Shown here piece after piece: positions 10,025 to 17,673 of a stretch of 64,000 nt of DNA (position 1 is the first letter of the stretch; each line of letters opens with the position of its first letter). This DNA comes from CAIWHR01 sp963816925 (GTDB taxonomy: Bacteria > Pseudomonadota > Gammaproteobacteria > Burkholderiales > Casimicrobiaceae): contig CAWFMY010000028.1 of NCBI GenBank assembly GCA_963816925.1, positions 124,001 through 188,000 of the forward strand, read 5' to 3'. A program made the translations under genes and the position numbers. The notes under the pieces were generated by a model, which did no database searches, was not told where the DNA came from, and was given only the letters and a program-made list of their open reading frames with translations.

Positions 10025-10088
10025 AAAGGGTCGCAATTATAGGCGATGCGCGCCGTTCGGGTCAAAGCGGCCGGTACCCTGCGAATGC

Positions 10089-11334
10089 TCAGCGCGCCGC
10101 GAGCGTGTACTGCGCGACGTCGGTCGAGCCCGACGCGAACCCGGCGATGCAATAGGCGAGGTAGAAGCGCCAGCAGCGGATGAACGCGTCGTCGAAGCCC
10201 TGCGCGCGCACGGCGTCGACTTCCGCGTCGAACGCCGCAAGCCACCGGCGAAGCGTTTCGGCGTAGTCGCGCCCGAAGGCGTGAACGCGCACAGGCTCGA
10301 ACCCGGCCCTGCAAGCTTCAGCGGTGAACCGTGACGGCGACGCCAGCATGCCGCCGGGAAAGATGTATTGCTGGATGAAGTCGGATTGGCTCCGGTAGCG
10401 CTCGAATCGCTCGTCGGCGATGGTGATCGTCTGCACCGCCGCCCGCCCGCCCGCCGGAAGCGCCGCCCGGACCGCGCGGAACCATGCCGGCCACCATTGC
10501 TCGCCGACCGCCTCGAACATCTCGATCGACGCCACGCCGTCGTATGCTGCCGCGATGATCGCGGTAATCCTCGATCCGGAACGTCACGCGATCGGCGAGT
10601 CCGGCGCGCGCGATGCGTTCGCGCGCGTATTCGGTTTGCGCGTCCGACAGCGAAAGGCCGGTGACGCGGTAGCCCGCGCGCGCGGCAGTTTCGGCGAACC
10701 CGCCCCAGCCGCATCCGATCTCGAGGATGTGCGCGCCGGGTGGAAGCGCGAGCTCGGCGAGGATGCGCTCGTACTTGGCCTTTTGCGCGACGGGCAGCGC
10801 CTGCGCGAAGTCGCCGTCGAACAGCGCCGACGAATACGTCATCGTCGGATCGAGCCAGAGCCCGTAGAACGCGTTGCCGAGGTCGTAGTGCGCGACGATG
10901 TTGCGCTTCGCCTGCCGCTTCGTATTGGCGTTGAGCCAGTGACGCGCGCGAAACAGCCACTGCTGCCAGCGCTTGCCATGGAAGGCCCGGTCGATCGCGG
11001 TTTCGTTATGCGCGAGCACGGTAAGCAGCGCCGGGAGATCCGGCGTCGCCCAGCGCCCGGCGATGTACGCTTCGGCGAACGCGACGTCGCCGCCGCGCAG
11101 CACGTCGCGCGCGAGGGCCCAGTCGGAAAACTGGAATTCGCCGCGGCCGGCGGCGTCCTGGCCGGGTCCGAACGCGTGCATCGTTCCGGCCGGCGTGCGC
11201 ACGATGAGTTCGCCGCGCGAAAGCCGCGTGAGCAGCTGCAGCAGCACACGCGCGGACGCGGGCGGGCGCGCGCTGCGGCGGGCCGGGGCGAACGGTCGTG
11301 CCCCCGCAGAGGCGGTTTGCTCGAGCGACGTCAT
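10089..11334 (-). CDS. cfa: Cyclopropane-fatty-acyl-phospholipid synthase family methyltransferase (one frameshift)
   Basis: SAM-dependent enzyme that adds a methylene or methyl group to double bonds of membrane-lipid acyl chains. Starts at ATG 11334, overlapping the DUF1365 stop (ATGA). Visible features: N-terminal region with AHYDLGNAFYGLWLDPTMTY (substrate-binding YDLGN motif), SAM motif HILEIGCGWGGFAETAARAG, and after a one-base shift near 10550 the MFEAVGEQWWPAWF and FIQQYIFPGGMLASP segments characteristic of the family, ending at 10089. The corrected length is about 415 residues, normal for the family. At the lesion, CGCGATCATCGCGGCAGC reads RDIIAAAYDGVAS when one base is restored. It is the last gene of a coupled three-gene operon. 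Confidence 0.85.
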
Positions 11335-12212
11335 CGCGTGGTCTCCTGGCGTGGCGGCGCAGGCTTCGTGAAAAAGGGCACGCGTTTGAGTGCGAGCTTC
11401 AGCGCCTGCCAGTGAATGCGGGCGACCACACCGACGGTGAAGAACCGATAACGCCACCAAAGGCGGCGAACAGCGGCGGGGTCGACCGGCGCCGCCTCGC
11501 CCGATATCCATGTCTCGAGCAGCGGCTCCGCGGCATCGGCATCGTCGAAATAATCGATGCGGGCGAGCCAGCGCTCCGTGCCGAACGAGAAGCGGAACCG
11601 GTAGTCGCCCTTCACTTCGCAGAACGGCGAAACGTGGAACATCTTGCGCGTGACGCACGTTGCGCCGGAAACGAGCGCGCCGTTGTCGGGCGCGGCGACA
11701 AGGTAGTTGTGCCGCTCGCCGAACGTGTTGCGGACTTCGCAGAGCACCGCGCGCACGGCGCCGGCGCCGTCGTGGCAGACCCAGAAACTCACCGGATTGA
11801 ACACGTAACCCAGCATCCGCGGAAAGACGTACAGCACGATCTCGCCGCCGACGTCGATTCCTTCGACGGCGAGCAGCGAGCGGATCCAGGTTTCCGGTGC
11901 GGTGCCGTCGCATGCGCCGTGGTCGCGATCGTGGAACGACACGAGGCCGGCGGTGTTGTGCGCGATGCCACGTGCCGGCAGCGATGCGAGCTCGGAGAGC
12001 GGCAGGCGCAGGCAGAACGCCGGATAGGTGAAGGCGTTTTGCACCGGCCGGCGTCGGCGATGCGTGATTTCGCCGTGGATCAGCGCGAGCGATGGGGTCG
12101 TGCGTACCGCGGCCGACGGCGTCGGCCGTCCGGCGGTCGCGGCGTCGGCGTCTTCCAACCGGGCAAACGAGGCGGCAGGCATGGCGTTGTCGCGGCGAAG
12201 GGTCGCACTCAT
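11331..12212 (-). CDS. DUF1365 family protein
   Basis: Intact 293-residue protein. ATG 12212 overlaps the stop of the FAD protein gene by ATGA, and its own stop overlaps the cfa start the same way, so the three are translationally coupled. DUF1365 is recognised by LIHGEITHRRRRPVQNAF near residue 44, LGYVFNPVSFWVCHD, VRNTFGERHNYLV and KMFHVSPFCEVKGDYRFRF. The biochemical role is not known; the family almost always sits beside an FAD amine-oxidase-like protein and a cyclopropane synthase, so a role in modifying unsaturated acyl chains is inferred from context. Confidence 0.9.
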   Translation of the reverse strand: MSATLRRDNAMPAASFARLEDADAATAGRPTPSAAVRTTPSLALIHGEITHRRRRPVQNAFTYPAFCLRLPLSELASLPARGIAHNTAGLVSFHDRDHGACDGTAPETWIRSLLAVEGIDVGGEIVLYVFPRMLGYVFNPVSFWVCHDGAGAVRAVLCEVRNTFGERHNYLVAAPDNGALVSGATCVTRKMFHVSPFCEVKGDYRFRFSFGTERWLARIDYFDDADAAEPLLETWISGEAAPVDPAAVRRLWWRYRFFTVGVVARIHWQALKLALKRVPFFTKPAPPRQETTR

Positions 12213-13501
12213 GCGGCCGCGCGCGCGTTCTGCCCGATGCCGGTTCGCAGATCCGCGATTTGCGCGATGCCGCTCGCGACTGCGTGCGCGGATTGGAGTC
12301 CGTCTTCGTGGAAGCCGTAGCCCAGCCACGCCCCCGCGTACCACGTGCGGCGCTCGCCCTGGACGCGCTGGAACGCGCGCTGCGCCACCGCGGCGCGGTC
12401 GTCCAGCAACGGGTGGTCGTATTCGAATTCCTGCAGCACCGATTCTTTCGCCGGTTCGAACGGCGGATTGAGCGTGACGATCACCGGCGTCCTGAACGGC
12501 AGGGGCTGCAGGCGGTTCAGGAGATAGCTTACCGCGACCGGCCGCGTGCCGTCGGGATCGTCGCACGCCAGGTAATTCCATGCCGACCACGCGCGCCGCG
12601 CCGCGGGCAGGAGCGACGTGTCGGTGTGCAGCACGACGCGGTTGGACTGGTAGCGGACCTGCGTGAGGAGCTCACGCTCGAGCGGCGAGGCATCGGCGAG
12701 AATCCGAAGCGCCTGGTCGCTGTGGCACGCGAGCACGACCTCGTCGAAGCGTTCGACGGCGCCTCGTGCCTCGACCTCGACGCAATGCGGCAGGCGCCGG
12801 ATGCGCGATACGGGCGTGGCGAGCCGGATGTCAGGCAGACGCGCGGCGATCCGCTCGACGTAGGTGCGCGCGCCGCCGGCGACCGTGCGCCACTGCGGCC
12901 GGTTGGTGAGCGCGAGCAGGCCGTGGTTGTGGCAGAAGCGCACGAACGTCCGCAGGCAAAAGCTCTCGACATCCTTCTTCGGCGACGACCAGATCGCCGC
13001 AGCCATCGGCAACAGGTACCACTCGCGGAACGGCCGCGAATACCGGCCGCGGTCGAGGTAGGCGCCGAGCGTGTCGGTCGGCCCGCGGTCGCCGGCCGCC
13101 ATGGCGGTCGCTTCGCGATTGAAGCGCACGATGTCACGGAGCATCCGCCAGAAGTCGGCGGACAACGCATTGCGCGGCTGCGCGAACAGCGCCGGCAGGT
13201 TGGTGCCGGACCACTCGATGCCCGCGCCGTCGATGCGCGCCGAGAACGACATTTCGCTCGCCACCGTCGCCACGCCGAGCTCGGCGAAGAGCGCGTTGAG
13301 CGCCGGGTACGTGCGGTCGTTGAACACGAGAAACCCCGTGTCGACCGGGGCGCTCACGCCGTCCAACGTGACATCGACCGTGTGCGCATGCCCGCCGAGG
13401 TAATCCGCCGCCTCGAACAGGGTGACCGCATGGCCACGCTTGCGCAGCAGCCACGCGCTGCCGAGGCCGGCGATGCCGGCGCCAACAATTGCAATCCGCA
13501 C
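12209..13501 (-). CDS. FAD-dependent amine-oxidase-like protein (NAD(P)-binding Rossmann start)
   Basis: First gene of the lipid-modifying operon. GTG at 13501 is preferred (a GGGGA lies 8 bases upstream and the dinucleotide fold follows at once); ATG 13537 would add 12 residues. The FAD-binding fold reads VRIAIVGAGIAGLGSAWLL (GxGxxG) ending in an acidic residue in TLFEAADYLGGHAHT. Other family parts are VDTGFLVFNDRTYPALNALF, VFAGGARTYVERIA-like TVAGGARTYVERIA, VVLACHSDQALRILAD and the C-terminal TWYAGAWLGYGFHEDGLQSA, which in this family closes the FAD site. The substrate is unknown; a dehydrogenase or isomerase acting on acyl chains modified by the Cfa-like partner is a reasonable inference. 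Confidence 0.9.
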   Translation of the reverse strand: MRIAIVGAGIAGLGSAWLLRKRGHAVTLFEAADYLGGHAHTVDVTLDGVSAPVDTGFLVFNDRTYPALNALFAELGVATVASEMSFSARIDGAGIEWSGTNLPALFAQPRNALSADFWRMLRDIVRFNREATAMAAGDRGPTDTLGAYLDRGRYSRPFREWYLLPMAAAIWSSPKKDVESFCLRTFVRFCHNHGLLALTNRPQWRTVAGGARTYVERIAARLPDIRLATPVSRIRRLPHCVEVEARGAVERFDEVVLACHSDQALRILADASPLERELLTQVRYQSNRVVLHTDTSLLPAARRAWSAWNYLACDDPDGTRPVAVSYLLNRLQPLPFRTPVIVTLNPPFEPAKESVLQEFEYDHPLLDDRAAVAQRAFQRVQGERRTWYAGAWLGYGFHEDGLQSAHAVASGIAQIADLRTGIGQNARAAA

Positions 13502-13639
13502 GCTGGATGTCCCCTGATCTGTCCGGGCCGGCAGCACCGTGGTGCGACCCCCGCCTGTCCGTCTGTACGATTCCCCGCGTCTTTCGGATGCGACTTACGG
13601 CCGTTTGCCCTGGCGGCCAGGTTCGACACCAAGCCTCGT

Positions 13640-13706
13640 TGTCTTGGACAGCACGTGCCGAAAAGCGTAGCATAAGCAATCGCTTGGCGACACAGGACAA
13701 CCTGTC
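13640..13706 (+). promoter_or_regulatory. Divergent control region: candidate promoter and two small palindromes
   Basis: For the rightward MerR-type gene, TTGGAC (13644-13649) and TAGCAT (13668-13673) are separated by 18 bases, a plausible sigma-70 promoter of the long-spacer kind MerR regulators use. TGTC-TTG-GACA (13640-13650) overlaps the -35 box, and GACA-ACC-TGTC (13696-13706) abuts the ATG; both are perfect 4-bp arms around 3 bases. Their arrangement suggests autoregulation and control of the leftward lipid operon, but the match to known LitR/CarH sites was not established. Confidence 0.4.
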
Positions 13707-14663
13707 ATGGACCCGATCGGCTGCATGGACAAAACGGGGTTGAACCTCAATATCAGCGCGGTCGAACGCGAAACGGGGCTCTCGAAGGACGTCCTGCGGG
13801 TCTGGGAGCGTCGCTATGCGTTCCCCCGGCCGTCGCGCAACGAGAACGGCGAGCGCCTGTACACCGCCGAGGAAATCGCGAAGTTGCGGGCGATCAAGCG
13901 GCTGATGGACGTCGGCATGCGTCCCGGCAAGATCATCCTTTTCTCCCAGCAGGAGCTCGACGCGCTCGCCGACGCCCGCATCGCCCCGCGCGGCAACGAT
14001 CTCGCACCGGCGCAGGAGCGCGGCATCGTCGCGCTGCTGAAGACCCACGATGCGCAGTCCCTGCAGCAGGCGCTCGCCAACCTGCTGATGAAGCAGGGAC
14101 TGCAGCGCTTCGTGCTCGACACGTTGACCCCGCTCAATCGCGCGATCGGCGACGCGTGGATGCGCGGCGAGCTCGAAGTGTTCGAGGAGCACCTGTACAC
14201 CGAGCAGCTGCAGGTCGCCCTGCGCACGGCGATCAACGCCTTTCCGCGACAGACCGGAACGCCGCGCGTGTTGCTGACGACGTTTCCGGGCGAGCATCAC
14301 GGCGTCGGCCTGCTGATGGTCGAGGCGTTGCTGGTGCCGGAGGCGGCGCAGTGCATTTCGCTCGGCGTGCAGACGCCACTCGAGGACATTCGGCGCGCGG
14401 CGCTCGCGCACAAGGCGCATCTCGTCGCATTGTCGTTTTCGGGCGCGTTTCCCGTCCGCCAGGCCAGCGAGGGCCTGGCGGCGCTGCGCAGGCAGCTGCC
14501 GCCGACGGTCACGCTCTGGGCCGGCGGCGAGATGACCCGGCGCGTGCGCAAGACGCTTCCCGGCGTCGTGCTGATTCCGGACCTGCCGGCAGTGATTGGC
14601 GCATTGAAGAGTTGGCGTGCACACTGGGCCCCGTTGGCGCAAGGCTTGGGCGCGGCGGCCTGA
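13707..14663 (+). CDS. MerR-family regulator with cobalamin-binding domain (LitR/CarH type)
   Basis: A 318-residue putative adenosylcobalamin photoreceptor and repressor. The N-terminal MerR helix-turn-helix covers residues about 14-75 (LNISAVERETGLSKDVLRVW, then RRYAFPRPSRNENGERLYT). A linker leads to a helical-bundle plus B12-binding domain. The light-sensing residues known from CarH are present: Trp151 followed after nine residues by Glu161-His162 (W-x9-EH), and the cobalt-ligand motif E196-H-H198-G-V-G201 (ExHxxG). It diverges from the FAD/DUF1365/Cfa operon, a gene set recalled as part of LitR-type light-induced regulons. ATG 13707 is used with AGGA 12 bases upstream; ATG 13725 is possible. 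B12 binding and light response are inferred from motif conservation. Confidence 0.85.
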   Translation: MDPIGCMDKTGLNLNISAVERETGLSKDVLRVWERRYAFPRPSRNENGERLYTAEEIAKLRAIKRLMDVGMRPGKIILFSQQELDALADARIAPRGNDLAPAQERGIVALLKTHDAQSLQQALANLLMKQGLQRFVLDTLTPLNRAIGDAWMRGELEVFEEHLYTEQLQVALRTAINAFPRQTGTPRVLLTTFPGEHHGVGLLMVEALLVPEAAQCISLGVQTPLEDIRRAALAHKAHLVALSFSGAFPVRQASEGLAALRRQLPPTVTLWAGGEMTRRVRKTLPGVVLIPDLPAVIGALKSWRAHWAPLAQGLGAAA

Positions 14664-14755
14664 TGCCCGGCCGCGCATGGTGTCGATGGGGGCGCCAGAG
14701 TGCGCGCCACATCCATTCCGGCAGCCAGAACGTATCCCAAGGAGCGGCCCGCGCC

Positions 14756-15731
14756 ATGGCGCGAAGGCCGCGGGAACACGCACCAACCCCGGGAGTCGGG
14801 GCGGGCGCCAAGGGACCCGCGGGGCCCAGCGAGGACATGATGCTGTATCCGGAACTCTTCAAGGCTTTCGAGGACGTGCGCTGGACGTTCGAGCGGGATG
14901 TTCCGTGGGGCACGTTTTGCCCCGACCAGCTCGGCGACGCGCAGGCGCAGTCGATCAAGATGAACGCGATAACGGAATGGGCGGCGCTGCCGGCGACGGA
15001 AATGTTCCTGCGCGACAATCGCGACGACAGCGATTTCTCGGCGTTCATGTCGATCTGGTTCTACGAGGAGCAGAAGCACGCGCTCGTGCTGATGGAATAT
15101 CTGCACCGCTTCCGCCCGGACCTGGTCCCGACCGAGGCCGAGCTGCACGCGGTGCGCTTCGAGTTCGATCCCGCGCCGGCGCTCGAAACGCTGATGCTGC
15201 ATTTCTGCGGCGAGATCCGGTTGAACCACTGGTACCGACGCGCCGCCGAATGGCATACGGAGCCCGTGATCAAGAAGATCTACGAGCTCATTTCGCGCGA
15301 CGAGGCGCGGCACGGCGGCGCGTACCTGCGGTTCATGAGGCGCGCGCTCGAAAAGAGCGGCCTGGATGCGCGGCGGGCATTCGCGAAGATCGGCGTGCTG
15401 ATGGCGAGCCCGCGGCGCGCAGGCAAGCCGCTTCATCCCACCAATCTGCACGTGAATCGCGGATTGTTCCCGAACGACACGATCCAGAGCCGGCTTCCGG
15501 ATCCGTCATGGCTCGAGCGTTGGCTCGACCAGCAGATCGGCTTCGATAAAGAATGGGAAAAACGCGTAGTCGGAATGATTCTCAAGAATCTGTCGTCGCT
15601 TGTTCGGGCAAACGTTCGAATCGGTGCAGCAGCTGAACCGTTTTCGCAAGATCGCTCGCCACCGCTTGAGCGAAAAGTGTCGCCACGCGGGAACAGTGTC
15701 GTTGCGCGGAGACACTTTGCGCGTTGCATGA
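14756..15731 (+). CDS. Ferritin-like di-iron protein (one frameshift near the end)
   Basis: A ferritin-fold di-iron carboxylate protein. ATG 14756 has AAGGAG eleven bases upstream; a start at 14837 with GAGGA is the alternative. The two iron-binding helix motifs are WFYEEQKHALVLMEYL (ExxH) and ISRDEARHGGAYLRFM (DExxH), as in rubrerythrin-like and acyl-ACP-desaturase-like proteins. As written the frame runs on to 16009 without sense after about 15600. A one-base correction at CTTGTTCGGGCAA gives FGQTFESVQQLNRFRKIARH and a stop at 15731, a natural length of about 325 residues. Lying 93 bases after the MerR/B12 regulator on the same strand, it may be co-expressed. Its substrate is unknown. Confidence 0.75.
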
Positions 15732-15851
15732 ATCCGACAACGGCTGTTTCGAAGCGGGTCATCGTGCCGGCATGCTGGATTCCGCCTTGCGTGCCCATGC
15801 CCCATTCGCGCAGAATCGAGGTAGCGGCGACTTTCGCCGCATTGGTTTCTT

Positions 15852-16422
15852 ATGCCCCTTCGTTTCATCACTTGCAGGATCGCAACATGGGCGATGCTCG
15901 GCCTCGCTGCCGGCGTCCCGGCGCGTCGCGCACGCCGCCGCGACGGCGCAGGGGGTCGCGCTCAACGCGAATGCGAACTGCGGGAATGCGGACCTCGACC
16001 TCACGCTGACGACGAATGGTGCCATGCGCGAGTTCGGGCTAGCCACATCGGGTGCCGCAACGCTCCGTACCTTCGAGCAGGCATCCCCTCTGCTCGGGAC
16101 CTTCAGCGGAACGTTCGTCGGTTACCAGAACAGCCCGTTTACGCCGCCGCCGCCCGTGCCCGGGCCGGTGCTGATCGGTTCCTACGCTTATGTCGGCACG
16201 ACGCCGCCGACGGCGGCGACGACCGCGGAGTTCTTCGTCTACTACAACTGCTCGACGCGCCAGGTGCTGCTGTCGTGCTACGGGCCCTACGGGACCTGCC
16301 CGCAGACCGCGGCGCAGGCACAAGTCGCACTTCCGATACCGACGCTCGACCGGACAGGGCTCGCGTTGGCGATGCTGCTGCTTGCCCTTGCCGCATCCGT
16401 CGCGCTGAAGCGGCGCACCTGA
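15852..16422 (+). CDS. Secreted IPTL-CTERM protein (one frameshift in the N-terminal part)
   Basis: A small exported protein with a C-terminal sorting signal. ATG 15852 opens a hydrophobic signal peptide (RIATWAMLGLAAGVPA). A one-base change near 15925 is required to join it to AHAAATAQGVALNANANCGN. The mature domain is Thr/Pro-rich with Cys pairs and no recognised fold. The C-terminus is the IPTL-CTERM tripartite tag: PIPTLDRTGLA, a hydrophobic helix (LAMLLLALAASVAL) and a basic KRRT end, which marks proteins handled by exosortase-type systems in betaproteobacteria. A strong terminator follows at 16442. Confidence 0.75.
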
Positions 16423-16441
16423 GGTCGACGCCAGCGGCACG

Positions 16442-16470
16442 AGGCCCGGTCTTGCCGGGCCTTTTCGTTT
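16442..16470 (+). terminator. Intrinsic terminator after the IPTL-CTERM gene
   Basis: AGGCCCGG-TCTTG-CCGGGCCT is a perfect 8-bp stem with a 5-base loop followed by TTTCGTTT, 20 bases beyond the stop codon at 16422. Confidence 0.85.
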
Positions 16471-16506
16471 CCGCACGCTTGAACGCGTGAGCCGCCTTCG
16501 ATCGCC

Positions 16507-17482
16507 ATGGTCACCGCGCTGACGCTGCTTGTCGCCTATTTCGGCGCCGTCGCCGTCTACGTCGTCTGGGCAGTGGACGCCGCCGCGCACGGCGCTGCGC
16601 CGGGTTGGCTGGTCGCGGGTCCGCTCGCGATCTACATCGCGCTTTACCTGGCGGGAGCGGCCTTCTCGTTCGCGCTGGCGTGGATCTACCGCACGCCCCG
16701 GCCGCCCGAGTGCAGGATCGACGCGCGCGCCACGGTCCGCCTCTATCTGGGCGAAGCCATGGCGATGGCGAGGTCGCATCCGCGCATGGCGTTCGAATGG
16801 TGGGCGATGCGCGATCCGCCGGCGCGCCCCGCGCGCGCGCCGGTGCTGCTCCTGCACGGCGTGCTTTGCAACGCGGGCGTATGGCACGCGGTGCTGCCGC
16901 GCATCGCTGCCGCGGGCAACGGCCCCGTGTACACGCTTTCCTATGGACCGCCGCAGGCGGCGATCGAGCATTTCGTTGAACAGCTCGCCGCGAAGATCGA
17001 CGCGATCCGCGCGGCGACCGGCGCGGCGAAGGTCACGCTCGTCGCCCACAGCATGGGCGGGATCGTCGCCCGCGCCTATGTGCGACGATTCGGCGCGGCG
17101 CACGTCCGCTGTCTCGTGACCCTTGGGGCGCCGCACCACGGCAGCGTGCATGCGTGGTTGGTCCCCGGGATTTGCCTCGCGCAGATCCGGCCGGGGAGCG
17201 CGTGGCTCGCCGAGCTCAATCGCGACGAAAACGCGGGGCCGCCGATGCGCATCGTATCGCTGTGGTCGTGGCACGACTCGATGGTCGCGCCGCAGAAGAG
17301 CGCGTGGCTCGAAGGCGCCGAGAACGTCGCCGTCATCGGCGTGGGGCACAACGCGATGATCGACGATCCTGAGCGTGCTTGCGCGCGTTATCGCCGAGGT
17401 CGCACGCGCGGAGCGGGAGGCGGCGTCAGGACGAACTCCAGAGGAAGAAAGTCACGCCTCGGCCTCCGCGCCGCCGATGTAG
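16507..17482 (+). CDS. Alpha/beta-hydrolase (triacylglycerol lipase-like), membrane-anchored, one frameshift
   Basis: A lipase-family alpha/beta-hydrolase. Two N-terminal membrane segments (residues about 3-23 and 36-60) precede the catalytic domain. The oxyanion region reads VLLLHGVLCNAGVWHAVLP, the nucleophile elbow LVAHSMGGIVARAYV (AHSMG, a G/A-x-S-x-G variant), and the catalytic His lies in VIGVGHNAMIDDP. Near 17368 the frame changes by one base; the restored end (SVLARVIAEVARAEREAASG) stops at 17482, giving about 325 residues. As written the frame would run on to 17724 as low-complexity sequence. Its place beside wax-ester genes suggests hydrolysis of storage or membrane esters. Confidence 0.8.
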
Positions 17483-17673
17483 ATCGTTGCGCCAGTTGGG
17501 TCGGCCTCATGCGTCGACTCGCGTTCGCTCTGCCCGGCGCTTCGGAGATGCGGGGCCTCGCACGGCGAGCGGGGCTCCAGCCCCTGGCGCTGCGCGCTCG
17601 GGGCGCGTTCGGAGGCCGACGACTCGGCGTCACGATTGCCAACGGCGGAGGCCCCGGCTCGCCGCTCGCGCCG

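Noticed and set aside
12092..13675. A 527-codon open frame opposite the FAD oxidoreductase
   Set aside because: Low-complexity Arg/Ala sequence with no motif; the opposite strand encodes a full FAD fold.
13538..13706. Cobalamin riboswitch upstream of the B12-type regulator
   Set aside because: The 169-base gap is too short and the B12-box pattern was not found; control is more likely by the protein itself.
14756..16009. Ferritin-like protein read to the stop at 16009
   Set aside because: After about 15600 the frame loses all family similarity and crosses the next gene; a one-base shift gives a natural end at 15731.
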